Origin: a virus
Virus record (IMG/VR): IMGVR_UViG_3300025162_000040
Span: 19,588-83,587 of that record
Direction: 5' to 3' (one strand)
DNA length: 64,000 nt
The notes below the pieces were generated by a model. That model had not been told where the DNA came from, ran no database searches, and saw only the letters and a program-made list of their open reading frames with translations. The number at the start of each line of letters is the position of its first letter. Within the stretch, counting starts at the first letter, position 1. This document shows, piece by piece, positions 32,133 through 42,223 of the stretch. Position numbers and translations under genes: made by a program.

Positions 32133-32653
32133 CCATTATCGGGATCGACAATGGAATTTCTGGACAAATTGGTGCTGTGTACGATAACGGCGAGGCACAC
32201 TTGTGTCGCACTCCTACTATGAAGCTCCTGCACTATACAAAGCAGAAGCAGTATTTTACACGAATTGACACGCCGGCTCTTGAGGCTGCTTTTACGAAGA
32301 TACTTGACTATGCTTTGTCTGTGAACAAGGTTCTTTTGCCGGCTTTTGTGCTTCTGGAGCGGCCCATGGTGAACCCAACACGGTTTAAGGCCACTGAGTC
32401 CGCTGTTCGGTCGTATGAGGCCACTCTGATTGTTATTGAGCGTCTTAAGATTGGGTATCGTGTCGTTGATAGTAAGGAGTGGCAGAAGAAGATGCTTCCG
32501 GAAGGGCTCAAGGGCCCGGAGCTCAAGAAGGCTTCTTTAGCTGTGGGAAAGCGGACGTTTCCGAAGATTGACTTTACGGGGTTCGATGACGCAGATGGGC
32601 TTCTACTGGCCGAGTATGGTAGAAGGTTTGGTGGTGCTCAATGGCTAAAATGA
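32129..32653 (+). CDS. RuvC-like Holliday junction resolvase
   Basis: 174 aa, RNase H fold. Asp7 (IIGIDNG), Glu77 (VLLERP), and the acidic pair in GFDDADGLLLAEYGRR (Asp152-Asp155) fit the RuvC catalytic set. It resolves branched DNA before packaging. ATG overlaps the Mre11-Rad50 stop by 4 nt, consistent with a shared recombination role. Confidence 0.85.
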   Translation: MTIIGIDNGISGQIGAVYDNGEAHLCRTPTMKLLHYTKQKQYFTRIDTPALEAAFTKILDYALSVNKVLLPAFVLLERPMVNPTRFKATESAVRSYEATLIVIERLKIGYRVVDSKEWQKKMLPEGLKGPELKKASLAVGKRTFPKIDFTGFDDADGLLLAEYGRRFGGAQWLK

Positions 32654-32817
32654 GTCACAAGCCGTTTGTTACACAGCTTAGAGAGTGCGCGGATAACGGA
32701 ACCCGTAAGGAGATAAGTAATGTTTACGGGACGTACCCAGAAACTATTTTGCTGTGTACAAAGTATCTAGAGATCTGCAGCAGTAATGTTTGCCGAAAAG
32801 ATCGGAGGGTAAAGTGA
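32650..32817 (+). CDS. Small protein of 55 aa
   Basis: ATG overlaps the resolvase stop (ATGA); a second in-frame ATG lies 9 nt upstream. The product is basic at its end, with Cys at 13, 36, 43 and 48 (CTKYLEICSSNVC) as possible metal ligands. Function unknown. It overlaps the next GTG by 4 nt. Confidence 0.55.
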   Translation: MSHKPFVTQLRECADNGTRKEISNVYGTYPETILLCTKYLEICSSNVCRKDRRVK

Positions 32818-33047
32818 GCTACAAGAAGGATTTGACGATGCGAATAGTTAGGACTAAGCATATCATTGAATTTTATAACAATACGCGTGCTATGGACTTG
32901 ATGGCTGATTTGGCTAACGTTCCAAAGGAAGCACGTTTGGTTGAAGTGTGTGAGGCGTGCAATGATGGCGAGGTTATTATTAAGGGTGCCAGTCGTCCGC
33001 ATAGCCCCCACAAGCTTGTATTTGAACTTGAGGAGGAGCAGAAATGA
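32814..33047 (+). CDS. Small protein of 77 aa
   Basis: GTG start overlapping the previous stop (GTGA). Sequence begins MSYKKDLTMRIVRTKHIIEF and has a short CEAC pair and an acidic end. Function unknown. Confidence 0.6.
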   Translation: MSYKKDLTMRIVRTKHIIEFYNNTRAMDLMADLANVPKEARLVEVCEACNDGEVIIKGASRPHSPHKLVFELEEEQK

Positions 33048-33694
33048 GCACACAAGTTGATTTTGGGTTCTGGGTGTCAATAGTCTCGGACAAGATGGTG
33101 GATGGTTGGGTCAAGAAGAAGTACATACCCAGTAGGGATGTTTTGCTGTTCAGCGAGAACGGGGACGACGGGGAGTTTAAGCACGGTGATATTATTCACA
33201 GGCTCTCAATGCGGGATAACGACGGGAAAGTTTTGCAGGGTGTTGATGATGCTGGAGAGGAGTACTACCTGTCAGAGTGGGTCAGGTCAGAGGATAAGTC
33301 TAACGAGCTTAAGGCGCTCGGGTACAAGTCAGACGACTACGAGCGTCTGGTGATTGACAGCAAAATTTATAACAGGATGCGTGGGCAGGTTGGTAAGTGG
33401 TATGACAAGATCTTTGATGATGTAGAGAAGTGGCTTCGTAAAAGTGGGCTTATGCACATCTCTAAGGGAAGCATTAAGACAGGGTTTTGTGTGGAGAGTA
33501 ACCCTGATCATGAGGTCGTTAAGAACTGGGGCGCCCCACTGGCTAAGAAGGAGAACAAGGTTATTCAGATGAAGGAAAAGTTTGGGCGCATTGTGGTGTA
33601 TTTTATGGGCCTTACGGAGGAAGAACGGGAAAAGGTTGATAAGTTCGCCTTAGATGTTGAAGCTAAGTATGACTGCACCTGTGATTTCATATGA
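33044..33694 (+). CDS. Hypothetical protein of 216 aa
   Basis: Overlaps the previous gene by 4 nt. The N-terminal part is beta-like (FGFWVSIVSDKMVDGWVKKK), the C-terminal part helical, ending VEAKYDCTCDFI. A segment VIQMKEKFGRIVVYFMGLTE recalls other uncharacterised phage and bacterial proteins. Function not assigned. Confidence 0.6.
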   Translation: MSTQVDFGFWVSIVSDKMVDGWVKKKYIPSRDVLLFSENGDDGEFKHGDIIHRLSMRDNDGKVLQGVDDAGEEYYLSEWVRSEDKSNELKALGYKSDDYERLVIDSKIYNRMRGQVGKWYDKIFDDVEKWLRKSGLMHISKGSIKTGFCVESNPDHEVVKNWGAPLAKKENKVIQMKEKFGRIVVYFMGLTEEEREKVDKFALDVEAKYDCTCDFI

Positions 33695-33867
33695 ACGACT
33701 GTGCTGCTGGTCATTACATAACCAACGTGGTGGTTACGAGAAACCCGTTGGTATGTTCAGGAGGGTTTGGGCAGCCGCGGTGCATCTACTATCAAATATG
33801 CCTTTACCAGAATGGATACAAGCTCAGTAAGAACGGCCGCAGGATAAGGGTTAAGCGAAAGGACTAG
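33691..33867 (+). CDS. Small cysteine-containing protein of 58 aa
   Basis: Overlaps the previous stop by 4 nt (ATGA). Four Cys residues (C4, C22, C31, C37) and a basic tail (NGRRIRVKRKD). The strong overlap pattern supports translation. Function unknown. Confidence 0.5.
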   Translation: MNDCAAGHYITNVVVTRNPLVCSGGFGQPRCIYYQICLYQNGYKLSKNGRRIRVKRKD

Positions 33868-33869
33868 TT

Positions 33870-34076
33870 ATGTGGATCGTTACTCTTGACGACAGCACTA
33901 ATGATGAGCAGGTAGAGGTTATTGCGAGTGATCTCGCGGAGCTTCAGCATATACTCGATTACATTAAGGTTAAGGAAGACAGGTTTGACCTGCTGAACGT
34001 TGAGCAGAGATGGCTGCTTCTTGGTTTTGACGGCTTAAGGGATATGGCCGGTGAATATATCCCAGACAAAATATAA
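33870..34076 (+). CDS. Small acidic protein of 68 aa
   Basis: Begins MWIVTLDDSTNDEQVEVIAS two nt after the previous stop. Likely alpha/beta. No family recognised. Confidence 0.6.
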   Translation: MWIVTLDDSTNDEQVEVIASDLAELQHILDYIKVKEDRFDLLNVEQRWLLLGFDGLRDMAGEYIPDKI

Positions 34077-34089
34077 CGGAGGTTAGAAA

Positions 34090-34539
34090 ATGAAAGTGAA
34101 ACTAGGAACAATTAAGGGGGCGCAGTCTGGATTTATCGCCATTATGCAAGCACAGATGCCCATTAAGTTGGCGTATGCGGTTAGTAGGAACTTGAAGAAG
34201 ATCGCCTCAGAGATGGAAGACGTGGAAAAGGTCAGAATGGATCTTATCCGCAAGTATGGTGCTCCTGACGAGAAGAGCGGTGGTATGCAGGTTACGAAAG
34301 AAAACATGGAAGTGTTCGAGAAGGAGTATGGAGACGTTCTTGCAAACGAGGTTGAGCTCGATCTGTGGAAGCTCCCGTTAAGCAAGCTCTCTGACGCTGG
34401 CGTTCGTCTTACACCCACTCAGATCGTTACTATGGAAGATTTCATTGAGGATGATCTTCCGCCAGATGCCTCTCCAGCTCTCATTGACGATCCGTTGAAG
34501 AGATATCCGAAACTTCCAGAAGAAACTCCAGGTAAGTAG
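34090..34539 (+). CDS. Helical protein with a C-terminal KLP peptide
   Basis: 149 aa. The N-terminal half ([20 protein letters not shown] onward) resembles DUF1617-like phage proteins seen near structural or replication genes. Near its C-terminus, [13 protein letters not shown] (133-145) repeats the peptide present in the SSB and in the recombinase. Its neighbours are peptide deformylase and a phosphoesterase. I infer a shared binding partner with the recombination proteins. Confidence 0.65.
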   Translation: MKVKLGTIKGAQSGFIAIMQAQMPIKLAYAVSRNLKKIASEMEDVEKVRMDLIRKYGAPDEKSGGMQVTKENMEVFEKEYGDVLANEVELDLWKLPLSKLSDAGVRLTPTQIVTMEDFIEDDLPPDASPALIDDPLKRYPKLPEETPGK

Positions 34540-34543
34540 CCCC

Positions 34544-35059
34544 ATGATAGTTCAGGATCGCGAGAAGCTTACAATACCATGTAGGGAGACCACTATTGAA
34601 GAGTGTAAGTCTCTTGACGTGTTTTCAAAGCTATCTAGCGAACTAGCGGAGAGCCCTGTTCCAGGAGTAGGGCTCTCCGCGAATCAAATCGGATTGGACG
34701 TTAGGGCTTGTGTTGTGAAACTGGAGCTCGGCTTATTTGTCAACATGGTCAATCCGAAGATAGAGGCAACCCATTTTCCGACTGTTAGTGAAAACGAAGG
34801 TTGCTTGAGCTTCCCCGGAGTCCGTTTGAGCACGGACCGGTACATGCAAGTCACATGTTCGTGGCTTGACTTTGATAGTGGTGAGAGCCGTCGTGCAATC
34901 TTTTACGGCATGGAGGCTTTTATACTACAGCACGAATGTGACCATCTTGACGGGGTGACACTCTTTGACAGAGCTTCGAAGCCTGCTTACAAGGTTGGAC
35001 GTAATGATCTTTGTCCATGTGGTTCTGGTAAAAAACACAAAAAGTGCTGCCTAAAATAA
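34544..35059 (+). CDS. def: Peptide deformylase with C-terminal SEC-C zinc motif
   Basis: Removes the formyl group from nascent N-terminal methionine. All three PDF motifs are present: GVGLSANQ (41-48), EGCLS (85-89, metal ligand Cys87) and HECDH (130-134; two His metal ligands and catalytic Glu). An added C-terminal SEC-C motif, [18 protein letters not shown] (152-169), normally found on SecA and other proteins, binds zinc and may contact the ribosome or SecB-like partners. The fusion is unusual. 171 aa. Phage deformylases are known in some marine phages. Confidence 0.92.
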   Translation: MIVQDREKLTIPCRETTIEECKSLDVFSKLSSELAESPVPGVGLSANQIGLDVRACVVKLELGLFVNMVNPKIEATHFPTVSENEGCLSFPGVRLSTDRYMQVTCSWLDFDSGESRRAIFYGMEAFILQHECDHLDGVTLFDRASKPAYKVGRNDLCPCGSGKKHKKCCLK

Positions 35060-35072
35060 GGGAGACGGCAGT

Positions 35073-36167
35073 ATGGCTAAAGAATGGGGAACACAGGACT
35101 TAGAGCAGTTGGACCGGTTGATTAGGGATGGGCACAACGACTCCTCCATAGCAAGGATTATGGGCAGGACAATAGGATCAGTTGAGCATCAGACACGTGG
35201 TACTAGACCGAAGTGTCAGAGAGAGTGTAAGAGCCAGGAGTCATATCAAGGCATGAACGAGGAAGAGTCTAGTTTTATTGACAAGATGAACGAGCATCTG
35301 AAGTCTCTTAAGTCATATAAGCTTAAGAGAAAGGATAGGAAGCCGCCTAAAAATGGTGACACGTTGGTAGTACACCTAACGGACTTTCACGCTGGAAAAA
35401 TAGTCAAGGACCAGGATGGTACAATATACGACGAAAATATTTTTCGTAACAGGATCGAGCACCTCTGTTTGAATATCCTCAAGATACTTGATAACAATAT
35501 CAGTAAGGGAGTTCCGATCACTGACGTTGTTATTATAGCGACCGGGGATCTAACTAATGGCGAAGACATTTACGCCACCCAGGCTTACGAGCAAGAGATG
35601 CCGCCTCCAAAGCAGGTAATGCTTTGTGTGGATGTGCTCATACAGCTGATGCTTGCATTTGTGGACAGGAAGCTCCCGGTTAGCTTCTACGGTGTTCGTG
35701 GGAACCACGGTAGGACCGGCAAGGAGACTGATCCCACCTCAAACTGGGACATAATGATCTACAAGATCTTGGATTTCTGGGTTGAAACACAAAAGCTGTC
35801 GAATAAGGTTATAGTAGATTATGCAGAAAACACCGAGGCTCTTAACTTCAAGATCCGCGGGCACAACTACCTAGCAATGCACAGGGCCCCGGAGCAGGGT
35901 GGGACACCTTCCGGACGCGTTAAGTTTAACGCGTGGGCGCGGGCCAACGAAGCAAAGGCAGTTGTCTACGGTCATTTTCATCACTTCTCGGTAGATGACG
36001 TTGATGGTGTCAGAGTATTTCGTGGAGGGTCTACTGTAGGGGGGGACGGACTTTCAGAGTCCATGGCTAAGTACTCAGAGCCCACTCAGTGTGTCTGGGG
36101 GGTTACAGATGACCGCATAATGACTTTCTTTTACGCGATCGACTTGAATGGGTTGAAGGAAAAATAG
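35073..36167 (+). CDS. Metallophosphoesterase with HTH-like N-terminus
   Basis: 364 aa. Residues about 1-45 look like a small helix-turn-helix (HNDSSIARIMGRTIGSVEHQ). The calcineurin-like domain has HLTDFHAGK (metal Asp/His), ATGDLTNG, GVRGNHGR and VYGHFHHF near the C-terminal third, the standard two-metal set. The substrate could be DNA or nucleotides. The layout recalls phage DNA-acting phosphoesterases. The ribosome binding site AAGGGAGAC is clear. Confidence 0.8.
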   Translation: MAKEWGTQDLEQLDRLIRDGHNDSSIARIMGRTIGSVEHQTRGTRPKCQRECKSQESYQGMNEEESSFIDKMNEHLKSLKSYKLKRKDRKPPKNGDTLVVHLTDFHAGKIVKDQDGTIYDENIFRNRIEHLCLNILKILDNNISKGVPITDVVIIATGDLTNGEDIYATQAYEQEMPPPKQVMLCVDVLIQLMLAFVDRKLPVSFYGVRGNHGRTGKETDPTSNWDIMIYKILDFWVETQKLSNKVIVDYAENTEALNFKIRGHNYLAMHRAPEQGGTPSGRVKFNAWARANEAKAVVYGHFHHFSVDDVDGVRVFRGGSTVGGDGLSESMAKYSEPTQCVWGVTDDRIMTFFYAIDLNGLKEK

Positions 36168-36168
36168 T

Positions 36169-36330
36169 ATGACTAGCCTTGAACTTGCCAAAGAGCGGAT
36201 TATGAAGGACTTGTGCCCGCTTTGTGGCAAGTTCATTGCTGGTCACAGTGTAATGGTAGTGGATCCAAATCTTGGTAACATTTTTATTTGCAGACACCAC
36301 CTAGAGGGAGAGAAGCAAAATGAAATGTAA
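36169..36330 (+). CDS. Small zinc-binding protein of 53 aa
   Basis: ATG just after the previous stop. Contains CPLCGKF (Cys16, Cys19) and a later Cys/His cluster (CRHH), a simple zinc site. Overlaps the start of the next gene by 11 nt. Function unknown. Confidence 0.55.
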   Translation: MTSLELAKERIMKDLCPLCGKFIAGHSVMVVDPNLGNIFICRHHLEGEKQNEM

Positions 36331-36733
36331 CGTGTGTGGTCTTGAGCCCGACGGCATTATGATCGAAAAAGTTAAGCAGTACGGAGTTCCGTTTAAGTGC
36401 AGTGCCTGTGGGATGTTGACGTTCCCGATCCAGGCTGTGAATGGGGTAATAATGGTGTGGCCAAAGCCTGTTCCGGAGACTCACGGATTGATTCATATCC
36501 CCGAGAATTTGCGGCCTACGTTTAAGGACACTGTTTGTATGGTTATGTCCACTGGAGGAGGCTGCATAGAGCAGAGGACTAAGAAGTTTGTTAAGACCAA
36601 GGTTGCCCCCGGAGACATTTTGTCTTACGACAAGAACGTTCCATGGCAGCTTGAGGTAGCGGACTCGTCCGGTAAGAAACATACAGTGGACATGATGAAC
36701 GTGCTTGATGTTCTGGCTACAATAAAGGAATAG
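36320..36733 (+). CDS. Zinc-ribbon GroES-like protein
   Basis: 137 aa. An N-terminal C4 zinc ribbon (Cys3, Cys6, Cys27, Cys30) is followed by a region reading like a co-chaperonin fold: VWPKPVPETHGLIHIPENLR, then VMSTGGGC, VAPGDILSYDK and HTVDMMNVLDVLATI, which parallel GroES strands and the PGD turn. It differs strongly from the canonical GroES at 37717. I infer a diverged or specialised co-chaperonin; whether it caps GroEL is unknown. Confidence 0.6.
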   Translation: MKCNVCGLEPDGIMIEKVKQYGVPFKCSACGMLTFPIQAVNGVIMVWPKPVPETHGLIHIPENLRPTFKDTVCMVMSTGGGCIEQRTKKFVKTKVAPGDILSYDKNVPWQLEVADSSGKKHTVDMMNVLDVLATIKE

Positions 36734-37063
36734 ATGAAAAAGATTGTAAACCTTACTTCAGGGGAGATAGAGGATATGAAGGATCGCGCCTATCGCAGGG
36801 ACCAGGATAAGCGGGTAATAACGAAGCGTTTAAAATTGGTTAAACAACGCGACAATAAGCTCAGAGACAGCTCGGGTAAGACCTACTACGAGCAGATAGC
36901 GGCAGAGCCCGGAAGACTGCGTAAGCATCATCCTTACGACTGCGGAAATCCGCGATGCGGGCTCTGCCACTCTGAAAAACTGTCAGGTAAGCCTAAGATA
37001 GTGGACGTAAAACAGGCAATGCACGGAGAGCTGGACGAAGAGGACTACCTTGATGATGAGTGA
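36734..37063 (+). CDS. Conserved phage protein with HxxxDCGxPxCxxCH motif
   Basis: 109 aa, basic helical N-terminus, then RLRKHHPYDCGNPRCGLCHS, a probable zinc site (Cys/His) repeatedly seen in phage hypothetical proteins. Acidic end (GELDEEDYLDDE). It starts directly at the previous stop and overlaps the FKAA gene. Function unknown. Confidence 0.7.
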   Translation: MKKIVNLTSGEIEDMKDRAYRRDQDKRVITKRLKLVKQRDNKLRDSSGKTYYEQIAAEPGRLRKHHPYDCGNPRCGLCHSEKLSGKPKIVDVKQAMHGELDEEDYLDDE

Positions 37064-37694
37064 TGGTGCTGAGCCGGTGTTTAAAGCAGCTAGCCCTGAG
37101 GAAGTGGCACGTAGGCCAAAGCCTCCCGATCCGTATCTGGGCGTTAAGACTAGCGAGGAGTGGGACGCTATCCACGCGGAATGGAAAAGGAAGCACCCTA
37201 TTCTCGCGTGGCTTAAGACTAATGTCTACTATCCGTCCTGTAGGTTCTGGCGTTGGTTTAGTGACGTTCCTTTCCAGATCAAGTACTTCATCCAACGTGG
37301 CATCAGGGGATGGTCGAACCAGGATGCTTGGGGGGCTTACTACCACATATCGTCCGTGACGCTCGGGATGCTCAAGTGGCTAAAGATCAACAAGCATGGT
37401 GTTCCATGCGGATGCATAAATGACGCGGAGCCGTTTGAAGTCGGCCAGAAGCGTTGGGACGATATCATGGACAAGATGATCTACTCATTCCAGTGTCTTG
37501 TCGATGCCGAGAATGGTAAGTCTGAATTTTGGACGCCCCATCCAGATGCTCCAGAGGTCCACTTGCTTGAGTATGGGGATAATCCGTGGTCGCAGAAGTA
37601 TCCGGAGGTCCACTTGATGAACAAGGAAGAGGACGACAAGTACAACGAAGGGATGCAGCTATTTATAAAATATTACCAAAGTCTTTGGGACTAA
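37056..37694 (+). CDS. FKAA-motif protein with conserved phage domain
   Basis: 212-214 aa, depending on which of the ATG codons at 37053 and 37056 is used. Residues ~5-22 carry the shared peptide as PVFKAASPEEVARRPKPPD. The rest (EEWDAIHAEWKRKHPILAWL, then KYFIQRGIRGWSNQDAWGAY and GMLKWLKINKHGVP) resembles a phage family that occurs elsewhere without this leader, so the peptide appears to have been added to a pre-existing protein. It overlaps the previous gene and lies just before groES. Confidence 0.75.
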   Translation: MSDGAEPVFKAASPEEVARRPKPPDPYLGVKTSEEWDAIHAEWKRKHPILAWLKTNVYYPSCRFWRWFSDVPFQIKYFIQRGIRGWSNQDAWGAYYHISSVTLGMLKWLKINKHGVPCGCINDAEPFEVGQKRWDDIMDKMIYSFQCLVDAENGKSEFWTPHPDAPEVHLLEYGDNPWSQKYPEVHLMNKEEDDKYNEGMQLFIKYYQSLWD

Positions 37695-37716
37695 CCAAAC
37701 AAGGGAGGAAGAAGTA

Positions 37717-38019
37717 ATGAACCTAATACCGTTACGCGACAATGTAGTAATCAAGATGGACAAGGCGGAAGAGACATCCGCCGGAGGCATATTCATGCCT
37801 GAGACTACAAGAGAAAAGCCGTCAGAAGGTGATGTGCTTGCAGTTGGTCCGGGTGTTGATATGGAAGACGGTAGTGTTAAGCCGGTTGTGGTGAATGTTG
37901 GTGACAAGGTTTTGTTCAGTAAGTATTACACTCCTGTGGCTGTTAAGGGCATGGACAGCGTTGTTATCATGGGCGAGAACAACATTATTGCAATACGGAA
38001 ACAGAATGAAAATCTCTAA
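37717..38019 (+). CDS. groES: Co-chaperonin GroES
   Basis: 100 aa, full length. Strands and loops match GroES: PLRDNVVIKMDKAEETSAGG (mobile-loop region just after), IFMPETTREKPSEGDVLAVG, VNVGDKVLFSKY and ENNIIAIRK. It caps GroEL. The groES-small ORF-groEL order on one strand parallels bacterial groESL operons. The sequence is close to bacterial GroES, suggesting acquisition from a host. Confidence 0.92.
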   Translation: MNLIPLRDNVVIKMDKAEETSAGGIFMPETTREKPSEGDVLAVGPGVDMEDGSVKPVVVNVGDKVLFSKYYTPVAVKGMDSVVIMGENNIIAIRKQNENL

Positions 38020-38194
38020 AGAAGTTGAGGAAATGCTCAAGACTGAGGAGGGAAGGCAGAAGCTTACAGCACTCAAGCTTTGTGAGATCGCTGAGCTTTT
38101 GAAGAACCAAAGGATATCAATAACGCAGACTCAAAGTAACAAATCACCAAGTATGTGGGAAGCCCTATTCGGGCATAAAGCCAACGAGTGGTAA
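38006..38194 (+). CDS. Small protein of 62 aa between groES and groEL
   Basis: ATG 38006 overlaps the end of groES by 14 nt. A helical, charged product (KISKEVEEMLKTEEGRQKLT) ending WEALFGHKANEW. No family recognised. Its placement inside the chaperonin operon is notable. Confidence 0.6.
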   Translation: MKISKEVEEMLKTEEGRQKLTALKLCEIAELLKNQRISITQTQSNKSPSMWEALFGHKANEW

Positions 38195-38197
38195 TAA

Positions 38198-39862
<1,665 letters not shown>

Positions 39863-39863
39863 A

Positions 39864-40133
39864 GTGATTTATATTCCAGACCTCGACAAGTTTGGAAAGC
39901 ACCCCGAAGGTCTTACAGGGGATGAGATCATCGAGTATTTGACTTACGTTTATAACTCGGTGACAGGTAAGGATGTTGACGTTTGCCCCAGCGGTATTGT
40001 GGAGAAGTTTTACAGTATCGCTGGGGCGAACACCGTAGCGGTTGGCCCTAAAGGCGAGTCACTTATGTACAGGCACGATGTTAAGCGCTTTGTTGATAAA
40101 TTATTTTTTAATACAGACACTTATTTCGATTAG
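39864..40133 (+). CDS. Hypothetical protein of 89 aa
   Basis: GTG start immediately after groEL (TAGAGTG). Alpha/beta protein with DLDKFGKHPEGLTGDEIIEY and NTVAVGPKGESLMYRHD. No family recognised. Confidence 0.6.
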   Translation: MIYIPDLDKFGKHPEGLTGDEIIEYLTYVYNSVTGKDVDVCPSGIVEKFYSIAGANTVAVGPKGESLMYRHDVKRFVDKLFFNTDTYFD

Positions 40134-40147
40134 GAGAAGTAGTTAAC

Positions 40148-40477
40148 ATGGATTGGTCGAATTTTTTTGGAACGCGTGTGAAGCATTTGCGGTCCGAGTC
40201 TTCTGACATAGAGACCGCACCATTCTCGGAGCCAGTTAAGATCTTTGTTAACGAGGTTAAGTCGATAGACACAACCCCACCTATGGTAAACCTGGCTATC
40301 GTTCCAAAAAGTATTACTTGTTTGAGAGACGCTGTGGCACTTGACAGGAAGGTAGCAAAGAGTCTTGAGAGGAAGCTACGCCCAAGGGTTGGCGACATCG
40401 TGTGTGTTATAGAAGACGATCCTACAAACATATACAAGCAAGTCCTGTTTGCTATCGTTCGAAGGGGCAAAGTATGA
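40148..40477 (+). CDS. Hypothetical protein of 109 aa
   Basis: Basic, with a C-terminal part that could be an SH3/barrel-like strand set (RPRVGDIVCVIEDDPTNIYK, VLFAIVRRGKV). The ribosome binding site AGGAGAAG is clear. Function unknown. Confidence 0.6.
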   Translation: MDWSNFFGTRVKHLRSESSDIETAPFSEPVKIFVNEVKSIDTTPPMVNLAIVPKSITCLRDAVALDRKVAKSLERKLRPRVGDIVCVIEDDPTNIYKQVLFAIVRRGKV

Positions 40478-40483
40478 AGAAAA

Positions 40484-41224
40484 ATGAGTGACTACAAAGG
40501 TCCTATTAAGCCAGAAGGGCACTCGGACGTTTTGAATGACTCGTCTACGAGTTATGTCTATTGCTACTGTGATCCTCGAAAACCATACAACAAAGTGGTG
40601 TACCACAGTAAAGCAGCCTTTGAGCCGTTTTATGTTGGGTGTGGGGTAAAAGGACGTAGATTTAGGCATCTTACGTCTAATGATGCAAACAAGCTAAAAG
40701 TAAATAAAATTCGTAGTATTCAGGCGGATGGCTTAAGCCCAATTGTGCTTATTTTGAAGGAGGGGTTGCTTCCAAGCTTAGCCCGTTCGATAGAAAAGTT
40801 TGTTATAAAAGAATTAGGTACTATAGCGGTAGTGCAAGGAGTAAAGAGAGGCATCTTAACAAATCTAACTCCTGGCGGAGACGGCGGCCCTACGTGGTTT
40901 GGACGCAAGCATACCCAAGAGCAGTTGCAGAAGATGAGTGCAGCACATACCGGAAGGAAGCGGTCAGATAGTGCACGTCAAGCCATGAGTCGTGCTCAAA
41001 AAGGTAAGATTATATCACCAGAGCATCTTGAGAAGCTCCATCAAGGACATAAAAATATGTCCACCGACTCAAAAGGTAGGATAAGTAAGGCGACTAAAGG
41101 CACTAGGTGGGTGTATAACCCGGAGACACTTAAGCGAGAGCGTGTTATAGCTGACTTGTTAGACACCTATATGCAAAAAGGATGGAAGTTAGGGCACCAC
41201 GGATTCCAACAAAAGGGGGACTGA
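40484..41224 (+). CDS. GIY-YIG homing endonuclease with NUMOD3-type repeats
   Basis: 246 aa. The GIY-YIG core is seen as SYVYCYCDPRKPYNKVV and EPFYVGCGVKGRRFRHL, with catalytic Arg and Glu (SIEKFVIKELG, NLTPGGDGG). The second half has NUMOD3-like DNA-binding repeats (WFGRKHTQEQLQKMSAAHTG, RKRSDSARQAMSRAQKGK). These are SegE-like free-standing homing enzymes. It is inserted before the packaging genes and lacks a strong ribosome binding site. Confidence 0.88.
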   Translation: MSDYKGPIKPEGHSDVLNDSSTSYVYCYCDPRKPYNKVVYHSKAAFEPFYVGCGVKGRRFRHLTSNDANKLKVNKIRSIQADGLSPIVLILKEGLLPSLARSIEKFVIKELGTIAVVQGVKRGILTNLTPGGDGGPTWFGRKHTQEQLQKMSAAHTGRKRSDSARQAMSRAQKGKIISPEHLEKLHQGHKNMSTDSKGRISKATKGTRWVYNPETLKRERVIADLLDTYMQKGWKLGHHGFQQKGD

Positions 41225-41476
41225 ATGAAGGACAAATCTTCGCTAAAGTCTGTCGAGAAGGTTACCGTGTTCACGAAGACCCCGCCTAAAGTTGTTAAGG
41301 TGAAGGGCGGGTACATTTACGAGTTCACGACTGTTATGTCCATCCTAAACCAGAAGGAAGTACACGCGACCAATGTCAGTATTAGTGACATTAAGAAGTT
41401 TTGCGATATTAAGAACAGGTTGGGTGCTTCAAGTACTGGCAAGGATAGTGAGACTCAAATGGAGTTTCCGTTTTAA
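41225..41476 (+). CDS. Hypothetical protein of 83 aa
   Basis: Directly after the GIY-YIG gene (the ATG overlaps its stop). Basic N-terminus, then beta-like strands (YIYEFTTVMSILNQKEVHAT). Function unknown. Confidence 0.55.
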   Translation: MKDKSSLKSVEKVTVFTKTPPKVVKVKGGYIYEFTTVMSILNQKEVHATNVSISDIKKFCDIKNRLGASSTGKDSETQMEFPF

Positions 41477-41491
41477 CTTAAGAGGATATGT

Positions 41492-42223
41492 ATGGAAGAG
41501 AAGGATAGGATTGAGGAAGAGACACGAAGGGCGCTTGCTCTTCATGGGTTCGACGAATTACTAACGGCGCAGTCGCTTGGGCTCGACCTGGATTATGTTG
41601 CAGATATACGTAAGAAGATGAAGCAGTATTTTAAAAAGAACCCAGATGAGAGCCTTGTGGTTGCAGAGAACATATCGGCTCTCATTAAGGAAGGCCACAT
41701 GCAGGTTATGCGGAACTTGTGGGAGATGCGTGAAATCTACAGGAAGCGTGGGCAGCGTCCGTCGTGTGAGGTCTGTTCTTCAGATGTTCGAGAAGACACT
41801 TCCCAGTCAGTTCCGGCGTTTTACTGCCCAAAGTGTGGAACACACGTTAAGACGATACTGCGAGACTTTATAGAGATGGCACAATTGGAACTCGAAATAA
41901 TCGGAGCTATTTCTGCTCAGAACGATAAGCTTATTAGCAATATGGCTAAGATGGATTTGTTAATCAGAGCTACTCCGCCAACATTGGTGGGTGAGGAGCC
42001 ACCTCCCCAAAAGCCTGCCGGGCAGTTGGAGGACAAAAGGCAGGCTAGTATTGGCGACAGTGTAGAAGAAAAGAACATAGTTGATGGGTATATGAACTTA
42101 AGGCCGTTGGATAGAGCTATCTTTATAGAGAAGCTACGGAAGGATTTGGTACGCCTATATGCAGAGTACAGACAGGAAGGCTCAGCTGGCTCGGACAATA
42201 GAGGGGATTCAAACACACTATGA
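41492..42223 (+). CDS. Probable small terminase-type or packaging accessory protein
   Basis: 243 aa immediately upstream of the large terminase. The N-terminal ~75 residues are helical (EEETRRALALHGFDELLTAQ, a possible HTH); a C4 zinc ribbon follows (CEVCSSDV, CPKCGTH), then a long helix and a Pro/Gln-rich linker. Position, helical content and zinc site suggest a small terminase or regulator, but no family match is certain. It overlaps the terminase ORF. Confidence 0.5.
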   Translation: MEEKDRIEEETRRALALHGFDELLTAQSLGLDLDYVADIRKKMKQYFKKNPDESLVVAENISALIKEGHMQVMRNLWEMREIYRKRGQRPSCEVCSSDVREDTSQSVPAFYCPKCGTHVKTILRDFIEMAQLELEIIGAISAQNDKLISNMAKMDLLIRATPPTLVGEEPPPQKPAGQLEDKRQASIGDSVEEKNIVDGYMNLRPLDRAIFIEKLRKDLVRLYAEYRQEGSAGSDNRGDSNTL

